From Pseudomonadota bacterium (GTDB lineage Bacteria; Pseudomonadota; Alphaproteobacteria; Reyranellales; Reyranellaceae): DNA of 57,182 nt. The position numbers and the translations under genes were made by a program. Shown piece by piece: positions 43,995-54,174 of this stretch. The stretch is taken from the NCBI GenBank assembly GCA_023416135.1, contig JAEZIF010000346.1:1-57182 (forward strand). The letters are read 5' to 3'. Below the pieces are notes generated by a model, which worked only from the letters and a program-made list of their open reading frames with translations, was not told the origin of the DNA and did not search any database. Positions within the stretch are counted from its first letter, which is position 1, and every line of letters begins with the position of its first letter.

Positions 43995-45788
43995 ATGACG
44001 TCGATCCGTGCACGCTCGCGTGCGCTTTGTTCAAACCCTGAAATTGCCGACGACGAATCGAGCAGGCTGCAACTCTACGCCTCTACCAAGCAGGCGAATT
44101 CTCATCACGCGCCTGCAAAGCCGACGCCCACACCGACGCACAACACGAGACTACCGTTCCGGCGCGGCGGCTTCGGCAGCCTTTGCGAGGCCCTCGACTA
44201 CGCCGCCCAAGGCGAGACGGGGCTGAACTTCTTCGATGCGCGAGGGCACCTCATCGAACGCTTGCCCTATGGCGATCTGCGTATCAAGGCCCAGCGCTTC
44301 GCGCGGCGCCTGATCGGCGCCGGCATCGGCTGCGGCGATCGGCTGGTCATCGTTGCCGACACCTGGCCCGGCTTCTGCGTCGCCTTCTTCGGAGCGCAGT
44401 ATGCCGGCGTGCTGCCTGTGCCGGTCGCCGTGCCGGTCGGCCTCGGCGCCAAGGAAAGCTACATCCGCCAGCTTCGGCGGCAGATCCTCGCCGCCGGCGC
44501 TATCGCCGTCGTGGCGCCGGACGAGCTGGCCGACTTCGCCGTGACCGCCGCGGCCGGGACAAGCGCGCGCTTTGCCGGGCCGATGTCGCTCTTCGAGGCG
44601 ATGTTGGAGGAGACGGTGGCGCTGCGGCCGTTCGGCTCCGGCAATCGCTGCTATGTCCAATATTCCTCCGGCAGCACGCGAGCCCCTCTGGGCGTCGATA
44701 TCCGGCAGGACCAGCTCATGGCGAACATCGACGGCTCGATCACGCGCCAGGAGCTCGATGCCGACGACAGCGGTGTGAGCTGGCTGCCGCTCTATCACGA
44801 CATGGGATTGATCGGTTTCGTGCTGGCGCCGATGTGCGCCCAGCGCAGTGTCGACCTGCTTGCGCCGCGCGACTTCGCACGGCGGCCGATGCAGTGGCTG
44901 TCCTTGATCTCACGCCGTCGCGCCACCGTCACCTACAGCCCGAGCTTCGGCTACGACCTGGTCGCGCGCCGTGCCCGCCATCAGACGCCGGACGTGCTCG
45001 ACCTGTCGTGCCTGAAGCTGGCCGGCATCGGCGCCGACATGATCCAACCCGCCGTGTTGCGCCGCTTCGCCGACACCTTCGCCATCTGCGGCTTCGACAG
45101 CCGTGCCTTTCTGCCGAGCTACGGCATGGCGGAGGTCTGCGTCGGGTTGAGCTTCGGCCGCCGCTTCAGCGGCTTTCGCACTGACCTGCGCGATGGCCGC
45201 GAGTTCGTGTCCTGCGGCCAGGCGATGGACCGCCATCGCCTGCAGGTCCGCGGCGACAGCGGCTCTCCCCTGGGCGAGGGCAACATCGGGCGGATCTTCG
45301 CCCAGGGCCCGAGCGTGATGCCGGGCTACTTCCTGAAGAGCGAAGAGACGAAACAGGTGCTCAAGGACGGCTGGCTCGACACCGGCGACCTCGGCTACTG
45401 GCGCGACGGCGAGCTGGTGGTGACCGGCCGTGCCAAGGACCTCATCATCGTCAACGGCCGCAATATCTGGCCGCAGGACATCGAATGGGCGGTCGAGGGG
45501 CTGCCGCGCCTGCGGCGTGGCGATGCCTGCGCCTTCTCGGTGAGTGCCGGGGAGCGAGAGGAGGTCGTCGTGCTGGTGCAAGGCGAGCCCGCCGACGCGA
45601 TCGACCGGGACGCGCTGATCGCGCGCGTGTACCAGGTCGTGCGCGAAGCGGCTGGAGTCGACTGCCGGGTGGTCCTGATCCCGCGACGTCCGGGGTTGCC
45701 CCTGACCTCGTCAGGAAAGCTCAGCCGGGCCCGGGCGCGGGTGGACTACCTCGCAGGTCTTGGCGCGGAGCTGGCCGACGGCCAGTGA
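43995..45788 (+). CDS. Fatty-acyl-AMP ligase-like adenylating enzyme, under a cobalamin riboswitch
   Basis: The 597-residue product is an ANL-superfamily ligase of the FAAL type, which activates fatty acids as acyl-adenylates for transfer to a carrier protein. Motifs: FGSLCEALDYAAQGETGLNF at about residue 59, CYVQYSSGSTRAPLGVDIR (about 218), WLPLYHDMGLIGFVLAPMCA, FLPSYGMAEVCVGLSF (about 373), GWLDTGDLGYWRDGELVVTG, GRAKDLIIVNGRNIWPQDIE, and TSSGKLSR near the C-terminus. Residues 1-58 are a low-complexity extension (PTPTPT) not seen in typical relatives. No other start codon exists before the domain, so the ATG just below riboswitch 2 is the likely start. No PKS or carrier protein gene is adjacent. 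Confidence 0.85.
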   Translation: MTSIRARSRALCSNPEIADDESSRLQLYASTKQANSHHAPAKPTPTPTHNTRLPFRRGGFGSLCEALDYAAQGETGLNFFDARGHLIERLPYGDLRIKAQRFARRLIGAGIGCGDRLVIVADTWPGFCVAFFGAQYAGVLPVPVAVPVGLGAKESYIRQLRRQILAAGAIAVVAPDELADFAVTAAAGTSARFAGPMSLFEAMLEETVALRPFGSGNRCYVQYSSGSTRAPLGVDIRQDQLMANIDGSITRQELDADDSGVSWLPLYHDMGLIGFVLAPMCAQRSVDLLAPRDFARRPMQWLSLISRRRATVTYSPSFGYDLVARRARHQTPDVLDLSCLKLAGIGADMIQPAVLRRFADTFAICGFDSRAFLPSYGMAEVCVGLSFGRRFSGFRTDLRDGREFVSCGQAMDRHRLQVRGDSGSPLGEGNIGRIFAQGPSVMPGYFLKSEETKQVLKDGWLDTGDLGYWRDGELVVTGRAKDLIIVNGRNIWPQDIEWAVEGLPRLRRGDACAFSVSAGEREEVVVLVQGEPADAIDRDALIARVYQVVREAAGVDCRVVLIPRRPGLPLTSSGKLSRARARVDYLAGLGAELADGQ

Positions 45789-45867
45789 CCGGGGCGGCCG
45801 GTGGATTATACTGCCGGCCGACCCCATATCCCCGGACGCATTCGCGCAGCGTCCCCAGGAGACTGCC

Positions 45868-46161
45868 ATGGACGACAAGACCCGCACCGAGCTTGAAGCC
45901 GCCGCCTTCCGCCGATTGGTCGCGCACCTGCAGGAGCGCACCGACGTGCAGAACATCGACCTGATGAACCTGGCCGGCTTCTGCCGCAACTGCCTGTCGC
46001 GCTGGTACCGCGAGGAGGCGGGCAAGCAGGGCATCGAGGTGCCCGACCCCAAGGCGCGCGAGATCGTCTACGGGATGCCGTATGACGAGTGGAAGGCCAA
46101 GCACCAGAGGGAGGCTTCTGGCGACCAGAAGAAGGCTTTCGACAAGGCGCAGCACGGGTGA
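45868..46161 (+). CDS. DUF1244 family protein
   Basis: The 97-residue cytosolic product matches DUF1244. It contains AAFRRLVAHLQERTDVQNID, the conserved LMNLAGFCRNCLSRWYREEA with two cysteines, and IVYGMPYDEWKAKHQ. The family is small and helical and of unknown function. In alphaproteobacteria it is often beside the GapR/DUF2312 gene, as here (next gene on the same strand). The ATG at 45868 has a CCCAGGAGACTGCC ribosome site. Confidence 0.9.
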   Translation: MDDKTRTELEAAAFRRLVAHLQERTDVQNIDLMNLAGFCRNCLSRWYREEAGKQGIEVPDPKAREIVYGMPYDEWKAKHQREASGDQKKAFDKAQHG

Positions 46162-46191
46162 TTTTTCTTGCGGCGTGAGATTTTCCTCCTT

Positions 46192-46215
46192 CCCTCTCGT
46201 CATGGGAGGAGAGGG
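46192..46215. repeat. Dispersed intergenic palindrome, copy A
   Basis: CCCTCTC (46192-46198) pairs with GAGAGGG (46209-46215). Related palindromes with the CCTCTC...GAGAGG core occur at 49540-49563 and 56011-56029. All lie between genes. It resembles small repeat families seen in related genomes. Confidence 0.5.
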
Positions 46216-46324
46216 ATGAGGATGAAGGCTCCACATTATCCCCATCATTCATCGCCGAAGTGTCATTGAGCCGGGAGGCCCTGCGCTCCTATGGTCCGGC
46301 CGACGAGATCAAGGAGAGTTGGAC

Positions 46325-46597
46325 ATGCCCGATGGCAGCGCCGTTTCGAAGAAGACCAAGGCCGGGCCGATCTCGGCTGATCGCCTGAAGAGCTTCGTCG
46401 AGCGCATCGAGAAGCTCGAGGAGGAGCGCAAGGCGATCGGCAGCGACATCAAGGACGTCTATAGCGAAGCCAAGGGCGTGGGCTACGACGTCAAGACCAT
46501 GCGGAAGATCGTTTCGCTGCGCTCGATGGACGCCGCCGACCGCGCCGAGCAGGAGACGCTGCTCGACGTCTACAAGCACGCACTGGGCATGGTCTGA
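46325..46597 (+). CDS. gapR: GapR (DUF2312) nucleoid-associated protein
   Basis: The 90-residue product is the alphaproteobacterial nucleoid protein GapR, which binds overtwisted AT-rich DNA ahead of replication and transcription. Conserved segments are ISADRLKSFVERIEKLEEER, IGSDIKDVYSEAKGVGYDV, and VKTMRKIVSLRSMDAADRAE, followed by LLDVYKHALGM. It is predicted to be nearly all helical. The ATG at 46325 has AAGGAG ten bases upstream; a TTG at 46319 is in frame. The gene is probably essential in related species. Confidence 0.92.
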   Translation: MPDGSAVSKKTKAGPISADRLKSFVERIEKLEEERKAIGSDIKDVYSEAKGVGYDVKTMRKIVSLRSMDAADRAEQETLLDVYKHALGMV

Positions 46598-46680
46598 AAG
46601 TAATTCCGCGCGCCCCCTGCAGGCGCTAGAGTCTTTCCTGGCCAACGCTCCAATGAAGGGAGCGGGCCAGGAGGGACGCC

Positions 46681-47832
46681 ATGCGAAAGTCAGCCATTTC
46701 GGGCGTTTGCGTCGCGTTGAGTCTTTTGGCTGCGCCGACCTGGGCGCAGATCGCCGTCTCGTCGAACGACCACAAGGTAAAGCAGGAGAACGGCGTCACC
46801 AGCAACGCCGACAATCCAACTCCGGATTCGATCACCATCCTCGATCTCGGCCAGTCGCCGGTGAAAGTCTTGGGCACCGTCAGCAACGTACCGGGCAGCG
46901 TCGTCGGTCCGCCGACCTCGGTCGCCGTCACGCCTGACGAATCAGTGGCGCTGGTTGCAGCCTCCACCCAGATCGATCCGGCCGACAAGACAAAGACCAA
47001 GCCCGACACCAAGGTCAGCGTCGTCGACCTCAAGGGCCAGAAGGTCCTCGACACCGTCAACACCGGCGCGGGCGCGGCCGGTATCTCGCTCACCAAGGAT
47101 GGCCGGCGCGCCTATGTCGCCAACCGCATGGCCGGCTCGGTCTCGATCCTGGCTATCGACGGCAACAAGGTTGCCGTGGTGAAGACCATCGACCTGGTGC
47201 CGGCGGCCGCGTTGCTGAGCCACGTGGCCGTCTCGCCCGACGGCGCCACCGGGGTAGGCACCCGCAACGGCGACGGCAAGGTCGCGGTGGTCAAGCTCGG
47301 CGCCGATTCGATCACCGAGAAGGCCACACTCGACGTGGCGCCTCGGCCGTACGCCGTGTCGATCACGCCCGACGGCAAGTACGCCGTGGTGGCGAGCCTC
47401 GGCGATCCCAAGGCCAACGGCATGTTCACCGTCATCGACATCTCGGGCGACCAGCCCAAGATCGTCGGCACGGTCGACATCGGCTACGAGAACCTCGAGG
47501 GCGCCATGATGTCGAACGACGGCAAGTGGGTGGCGGGCGTTGCCCATGCCGGATCGACCCGGCCCAAGGACGCGCCGCAGTTCAAGCCGAACGGCATGGT
47601 CGTGCTCTACAAGCTCGACGACGGCAAGCTCACCAAGACCAGCGAGGCGCCGATCGGTGCATGGTCGCAGGGCGCGTCCTTCTCCAAGGACGGCAAGACC
47701 GTGGCGGTGCAGAACATGATCCAGAAGAACATCCAGGTGTTCAAGAACGACGACGGCAAGCTCACCGACACGGGTCACAAGATCGAGGTCGGCGGCGGCC
47801 CCGCTGCCATCCGCTCGTCGACTGATCGATAA
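46681..47832 (+). CDS. Secreted YVTN/NHL-type beta-propeller protein
   Basis: The 383-residue product has a signal peptide (SAISGVCVALSLLAAPTWAQ). Repeated propeller blades follow, seen as PTSVAVTPDESVALVAAST, GISLTKDGRRAYVANRMAGS, HVAVSPDGATGVGTRNGDGK, AVSITPDGKYAVVASLGDP, and a final QGASFSKDGKTVAVQNMIQ. The blades match the YVTN/lactonase-like family found in the periplasm or at the cell surface. No catalytic residues can be assigned. It is the first of a plus-strand pair with the TctC gene, which starts 12 bases after its stop. Confidence 0.87.
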   Translation: MRKSAISGVCVALSLLAAPTWAQIAVSSNDHKVKQENGVTSNADNPTPDSITILDLGQSPVKVLGTVSNVPGSVVGPPTSVAVTPDESVALVAASTQIDPADKTKTKPDTKVSVVDLKGQKVLDTVNTGAGAAGISLTKDGRRAYVANRMAGSVSILAIDGNKVAVVKTIDLVPAAALLSHVAVSPDGATGVGTRNGDGKVAVVKLGADSITEKATLDVAPRPYAVSITPDGKYAVVASLGDPKANGMFTVIDISGDQPKIVGTVDIGYENLEGAMMSNDGKWVAGVAHAGSTRPKDAPQFKPNGMVVLYKLDDGKLTKTSEAPIGAWSQGASFSKDGKTVAVQNMIQKNIQVFKNDDGKLTDTGHKIEVGGGPAAIRSSTDR

Positions 47833-47843
47833 GGGACGAATTG

Positions 47844-48806
47844 ATGAGACGGCGTACGTTTATCCTCGCGTCGCTCGCCTCGTCAGCGGCGGGCGGGGCG
47901 GGGGCTCAACAGCCTTTCCCCTCGCAGCCGGTCAAGGTCGTGGTGCCCTTTCCGCCGGGCGGCGGTACCGACGCGCTGGCCCGCGCCATCCAGGAGCCGA
48001 TGCAGAAGGCGCTGGGCCAGACCGTCATCATCGACAACAAGGGCGGCGCGGGCGGCGCGCTGGCCCATGAGTACGTGGCGAAGCAACCGCCTGACGGGCA
48101 CACGGTGCTGGTCAGCTCCAACAACCAGGTGCTCTACCCTTTTCTGGTTGCCAAGCTCACCTTCGATCCGGCGGCGTTCGTGCCGGTGGGTTTCATCGCC
48201 AAGCAGGAATCGGTGTTCGTCGGCAGCGCCGACGCGCCATGGGCCGACCTGGAGGCGATCACCGAGGCGGCGCGCAGGGCGCCGGGCGAGGTGCAGTACG
48301 GCACGGCCGGCGTCAGCACGCCGATGCATCTGTCGACCGAGCGCTACGCCATCCTGAACAAGATCAAGCTGACGCATGTGCCCTTTCGCGGCACCGGCCC
48401 GCTCGTCACCGACCTTCTGGGCGGACACATCAAGCTCGGCATGTCGAGCCTCACCAGCGTGTTGCCGCACATCCAGGCGGGCAAGCTCAAGGCCTACGGC
48501 ATGGCCGCACCCGAGCGCGCGGCGCTGGCGCCCGATATGAAGACCTTCAAGGAACAGGACCTCGGCGACGTCGACGGCACCATCGTCTACACCATGATCG
48601 CCCCACCCGGCACACCGGCCGCGGCGATTGCCAAGCTCAACGACGGGCTCAACGCCGGCGTATCGACGCCCGAGATGAAGGAGGAGCTGCGCAAGCGCGG
48701 CTTCGTCGCCATGGGCGGGACGGCGAAGGAACTCGCCGACTGGACGGCGGTGCAGGCCGGCATCTGGGGGCCTGTGCTGCAGGCGGCGGGGATCAAGCCG
48801 GAGTAG
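47844..48806 (+). CDS. Bug/TctC-family periplasmic solute-binding protein
   Basis: The 320-residue receptor of the tripartite tricarboxylate transporter family is intact here, unlike the copy at 7870. It has a signal (RRRTFILASLASSAAGGAGA), then PVKVVVPFPPGGGTDALARA, DNKGGAGGALAHEYVAKQPP, TAGVSTPMHLSTERYAILNK and THVPFRGTGPLVTDLLGGHI. Intact Bug receptors are often orphan genes without tctAB, as here. The ligand is probably a carboxylate. The ATG at 47844 follows a GGGACG site. Confidence 0.9.
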   Translation: MRRRTFILASLASSAAGGAGAQQPFPSQPVKVVVPFPPGGGTDALARAIQEPMQKALGQTVIIDNKGGAGGALAHEYVAKQPPDGHTVLVSSNNQVLYPFLVAKLTFDPAAFVPVGFIAKQESVFVGSADAPWADLEAITEAARRAPGEVQYGTAGVSTPMHLSTERYAILNKIKLTHVPFRGTGPLVTDLLGGHIKLGMSSLTSVLPHIQAGKLKAYGMAAPERAALAPDMKTFKEQDLGDVDGTIVYTMIAPPGTPAAAIAKLNDGLNAGVSTPEMKEELRKRGFVAMGGTAKELADWTAVQAGIWGPVLQAAGIKPE

Positions 48807-48808
48807 TT

Positions 48809-48840
48809 GGAGCGCGGATCTGGAGGTTCGCGCGTGCGAT
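48809..48840. repeat. Convergent-junction repeat between tctC-like and DUF429 genes
   Basis: The 33-base gap reads TGGAGCGCGGATCTGGAGGT and continues TCGCGCGTGCGATC. It resembles the sequence between dctM and hyuA (CGGAGCGGACCTGGAGGTCG and on to GCGCCTCCGCTC). GCGCG can pair with CGCGC across the middle. A shared terminator-like repeat is inferred. Confidence 0.4.
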
Positions 48841-49526
48841 CAAAACCAGATGTTCATCGGCAGGCCGCGGCTGTCGCGCAGCTTCGCCGGGCCGAGGCGC
48901 GTCGCCTTGCGCTCGGTGATCAGGAGCGCGGTGCGGCAGACGGCGATGGCGTCGAGGATGTCGTCGCGGGCGGCGCCGGAGAGGCGGTCGACGGGGCAGG
49001 CAAAGCCGTGCCTGGCCAGGAGTTCGCAACGCTCGGCGTAGCCCTCAGGCTGGCGTTTCTTGCTCAGCACCGGCTTGCCGCCGTTCATGCGCGCAAAGGC
49101 GAGCTCGGGATGGGCCTCGAAGACGATGCGCTTCAGTTTCGGCCGTGAGCACAGAAGCTCGTCGACCTCGCGCATCTTGGGAAACAGATGAAAGGTCTGC
49201 TGGTTGATGCCGACGCCGAGCGCCTTGCTGAGCGCATTGGCCTCGGCATGCGTGGCGCAGGCGAGCGCCGGCCGGCAGGGTGTCGGGAACACCGAGCTCG
49301 CCTTGCCCGGCATCAGCTTGCGCGCCTCGACCTCGCAGACGCGTGGCGGGCGCGGCAGGTCGACGAAGCCGATCGGCATGTCGACCGCCAGAACGGAAAG
49401 ACCCTCGCTGGCCTCTGCGAGGGTCTTCACGACTCCCACATCGAGGGTGCCGTCGGCGCCGCGCCGGCAGACGACCCAGCCGGTGCGACAGCCGTCGGCG
49501 CCGCCAATGACGGGCGCCGCGCTCAT
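48840..49526 (-). CDS. DUF429 family protein
   Basis: The 228-residue product belongs to DUF429, a family proposed to have an RNase H-like fold and possible nuclease activity. It opens APVIGGADGCRTGWVVCRRG, then has LSVLAVDMPIGFVDLPRPPR and SVFPTPCRPALACATHAEAN, with FEAHPELAFARMNGGKPVLS and RDDILDAIAVCRTALL. Acidic residues DMPIG, EAHPE and DDILDA would form the catalytic site. The function is not established. The start at 49526 was chosen for the family N-terminus. It is cytosolic. Confidence 0.85.
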   Translation of the reverse strand: MSAAPVIGGADGCRTGWVVCRRGADGTLDVGVVKTLAEASEGLSVLAVDMPIGFVDLPRPPRVCEVEARKLMPGKASSVFPTPCRPALACATHAEANALSKALGVGINQQTFHLFPKMREVDELLCSRPKLKRIVFEAHPELAFARMNGGKPVLSKKRQPEGYAERCELLARHGFACPVDRLSGAARDDILDAIAVCRTALLITERKATRLGPAKLRDSRGLPMNIWF

Positions 49527-49539
49527 TTCGGCTCTTGCT

Positions 49540-49563
49540 CCTCTCCCTCGCCAGGAGGAGAGG
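49540..49563. repeat. Dispersed intergenic palindrome, copy B
   Basis: CCTCTCC (49540-49546) pairs with GGAGAGG (49557-49563). It lies 14 bases upstream of the DUF429 start and 22 bases from the icd stop. It is related to copies A and C by the CCTCTC...GAGAGG core. Confidence 0.5.
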
Positions 49564-49584
49564 TACATGAGAGCGGGCCGGCAA

Positions 49585-50802
49585 CTACCACTTGGCCATC
49601 TTGGCCTGGAGGCTGCCGTCCAGCGTGGCGAGGAAGTCCTCGGTGTTCTGGAACGGATGCTTCTTGTCGATCAGGATCGCGAGATCCTTGGTCATCTTGC
49701 CGCTCTCGACGGTCTCGACGCAGACCTTCTCGAGCGCATCGGCGAACTTCACCACGTCCGGCGTGCCGTCGAAGGTGCCACGATAGTGCAGGCCCTGCGT
49801 CCAGGCGAAGATCGAGGCGATCGGGTTGGTCGAAGTCGGGCGGCCCTTCTGGTGCTCGCGGTAATGGCGCGTCACCGTGCCGTGCGCGGCCTCGGCCTCG
49901 ACGGTCTTGCCGTCCGGCGTCATCAGCACCGAGGTCATCAGCCCGAGCGAACCGAAGCCCTGGGCCACCGTGTCGGACTGCACGTCGCCGTCGTAGTTCT
50001 TACAGGCCCAGATGAAGGCGCCTTCCCACTTCAGCGCCGAGGCGACCATGTCGTCGATCAGGCGATGCTCGTAGGTGATGTTCTTGGCCTTGAACCTGTC
50101 GGCGAACTCCTTGTCGAACACCTCCTGGAAGAGGTCCTTGAAGCGGCCGTCGTAGCGTTTGAGGATGGTGTTCTTGGTCGACAGGTAGACCGGCCAGCCG
50201 CGCATCAGGCCGTAGTTGAACGAGCTGCGCGCAAAACCGATGATCGATTCGTCGTTGTTGTACATGGCGAGCGCGACGCCGCCGCCCGGGAAGTCGTAGA
50301 CGTCGTGTTCGATCATCTTGCCGTCGGCGCCCTCGAACTTGATCGTGAGCTTGCCCTTGCCCGGCACCACGAAGTCGGTGGCGCGATACTGGTCGCCGAA
50401 GGCGTGACGGCCGATCACGATCGGCTTGGTCCAGCCCGGCACCAGCCGCGGCACGTTCCTGCAGACGATCGGCTCGCGGAAGATCGTGCCGCCGATGATG
50501 TTGCGGATCGTGCCGTTGGGCGAGCGCCACATCTCCTTGAGGTTGAACTCCTTCACGCGCGCTTCGTCGGGCGTGATGGTCGCGCACTTCACGGCGACGC
50601 CGTACTTCCTGGTCGCTTCGGCCGAATCGACCGTCACCTGGTCGCGGGTGGCGTCGCGATGCTCGATGCCGAGGTCGTAATACTTCAGGTCGACGTCGAG
50701 GTAGGGAAGGATCAGCCTGTCCTTGATGAACTTCCAGATGATGCGGGTCATCTCGTCGCCGTCCATCTCGACGACCGGATTCTTCACTTCGATCTTCGGC
50801 AT
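49585..50802 (-). CDS. icd: NADP-dependent isocitrate dehydrogenase, dimeric (eukaryote-like)
   Basis: TCA-cycle enzyme that oxidises isocitrate to 2-oxoglutarate with NADP, 405 residues. It belongs to the type seen in alphaproteobacteria and eukaryotes, with VKNPVVEMDGDEMTRIIWKF at the N-terminus, KEMWRSPNGTIRNIIGGTIF at the substrate site, RLVPGWTKPIVIGRHAFGDQ, NYDGDVQSDTVAQGFGSLGL, AEAAHGTVTRHYREHQKG for NADP binding, and a late DLAILIDKKHPF. It follows a monomeric isocitrate dehydrogenase gene by 88 bases on the same strand. Confidence 0.95.
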   Translation of the reverse strand: MPKIEVKNPVVEMDGDEMTRIIWKFIKDRLILPYLDVDLKYYDLGIEHRDATRDQVTVDSAEATRKYGVAVKCATITPDEARVKEFNLKEMWRSPNGTIRNIIGGTIFREPIVCRNVPRLVPGWTKPIVIGRHAFGDQYRATDFVVPGKGKLTIKFEGADGKMIEHDVYDFPGGGVALAMYNNDESIIGFARSSFNYGLMRGWPVYLSTKNTILKRYDGRFKDLFQEVFDKEFADRFKAKNITYEHRLIDDMVASALKWEGAFIWACKNYDGDVQSDTVAQGFGSLGLMTSVLMTPDGKTVEAEAAHGTVTRHYREHQKGRPTSTNPIASIFAWTQGLHYRGTFDGTPDVVKFADALEKVCVETVESGKMTKDLAILIDKKHPFQNTEDFLATLDGSLQAKMAKW

Positions 50803-50890
50803 CTTGCTTCCTTTCGAGCCTCAAATTTCTTGATGCACGCAGGGTTCCAGCAAGCCGCCCCGGTTGCCCGGGGCGGTATCTGACGCCGGG

Positions 50891-53113
<2,223 letters not shown>

Positions 53114-53445
53114 AACCTGCACCTCCGTGCGCCGCTTTCGCTTCGGCTGAGTTGATCTATTGCTGTTTATGGGCTGTCTTGTTGCATCGCCGCCAGTCAA
53201 AGGCAATCTCCGGCGCGGCGACCTTGCCGATGGCGACAGGCCCTCTTGAAGGCCGACACGGCCCTTTCGCGGCATGGCGGGATATCGCATGTATCGGTAC
53301 GTTGTTGTGAGCGATGGTCGCAGAGTTCGGCACGAGCAAAGCTGCCCTTCATGAGGCGTGGACGCCGGCGTCGCCGCAAGACGCGCACCATCCCGACGTG
53401 ATCGAGATGGTCTCCCTCACCGGCGGCGTCATCGGTTCGACCCCG
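53114..53445. other. 332-base gap between the monomeric IDH and LOG genes, no gene seen
   Basis: Short frames of about 60 codons exist on both strands but have no motifs. The region upstream of the IDH start (53114-53300) should hold its promoter and contains the strong purine-rich ribosome site GGAGGTGCAGG just before the start. I could not place -35 and -10 boxes. Confidence 0.4.
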
Positions 53446-54036
53446 TCAGACGCGGTCCAGCCGCTTGTCGAAGCCGGCCGAACGCGGCATTGCCGCGATT
53501 GCAGGCAGGACGTCGTTGATGTCGCTCACGAAAGCGACGTGGTCGAGGTGGGTCGGTTCGGCGAAACCACCTTCTACGATACCGCGCAGAAGGGCTGCGA
53601 GAGGCTGCCAATAGCCGCCCTCGTCGACGATCACGATCGGCTTGGTATGGAGGCCGAGCGTGCGCCAGGACAGAACCTCGAAAAACTCCTCCAAGGTGCC
53701 GATTCCGCCCGGCAGGACGACGAAGGCGTCCGAGCGCTCGAACATCTGCAGCTTGCGCTCGTGCATGGTCTCGACGACCACCGTCTCGCTGAGGGCGGGG
53801 TGGCCCGCCTCGCGCTGCAGCAGGAACCGCGGGATGACGCCGACCACACGCCCGCCCCCCTTTAGGGCGGCATTGGCCACCAGCCCCATCAAGCCGACCC
53901 CGCCGCCGCCATAAACCAGGGCTATGCTTTCTCGGGCCAAAAGCTGGCCCAGCCGCCGGGCGACCTCCCGGGCTGCAGGGTCGGTGCCGAAACGGGCGCC
54001 ACAGAAGACGCAGAGGGAGGAGGGGCTGGGGTTCAC
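53446..54036 (-). CDS. LOG-family protein (cytokinin riboside 5'-monophosphate phosphoribohydrolase-like)
   Basis: The 196-residue product has the Rossmann-type lysine decarboxylase/LOG fold. Motifs: LCVFCGARFGTDPAAREVAR at the N-terminus, IALVYGGGGVGLMGLVANAA for nucleotide binding, HERKLQMFERSDAFVVLPGG with the conserved Arg, and the signature PGGIGTLEEFFEVLSW with its catalytic Glu. LOG proteins remove ribose phosphate from nucleotide monophosphates; the older label is lysine decarboxylase. It stands alone and diverges from the LysM protein gene. Confidence 0.92.
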   Translation of the reverse strand: MNPSPSSLCVFCGARFGTDPAAREVARRLGQLLARESIALVYGGGGVGLMGLVANAALKGGGRVVGVIPRFLLQREAGHPALSETVVVETMHERKLQMFERSDAFVVLPGGIGTLEEFFEVLSWRTLGLHTKPIVIVDEGGYWQPLAALLRGIVEGGFAEPTHLDHVAFVSDINDVLPAIAAMPRSAGFDKRLDRV

Positions 54037-54174
54037 TTTTCTACACGGACCGGGAGCCGACGTTTGTATTTACAGACGATCCGACGTCTTTCCGGACCGA
54101 AACGACATGGTATCATTTTGTCCAGCAAGGTCGCGACGCCAATGGGGGCGGGTAGTCGCACCGTCGGGAGGGTG

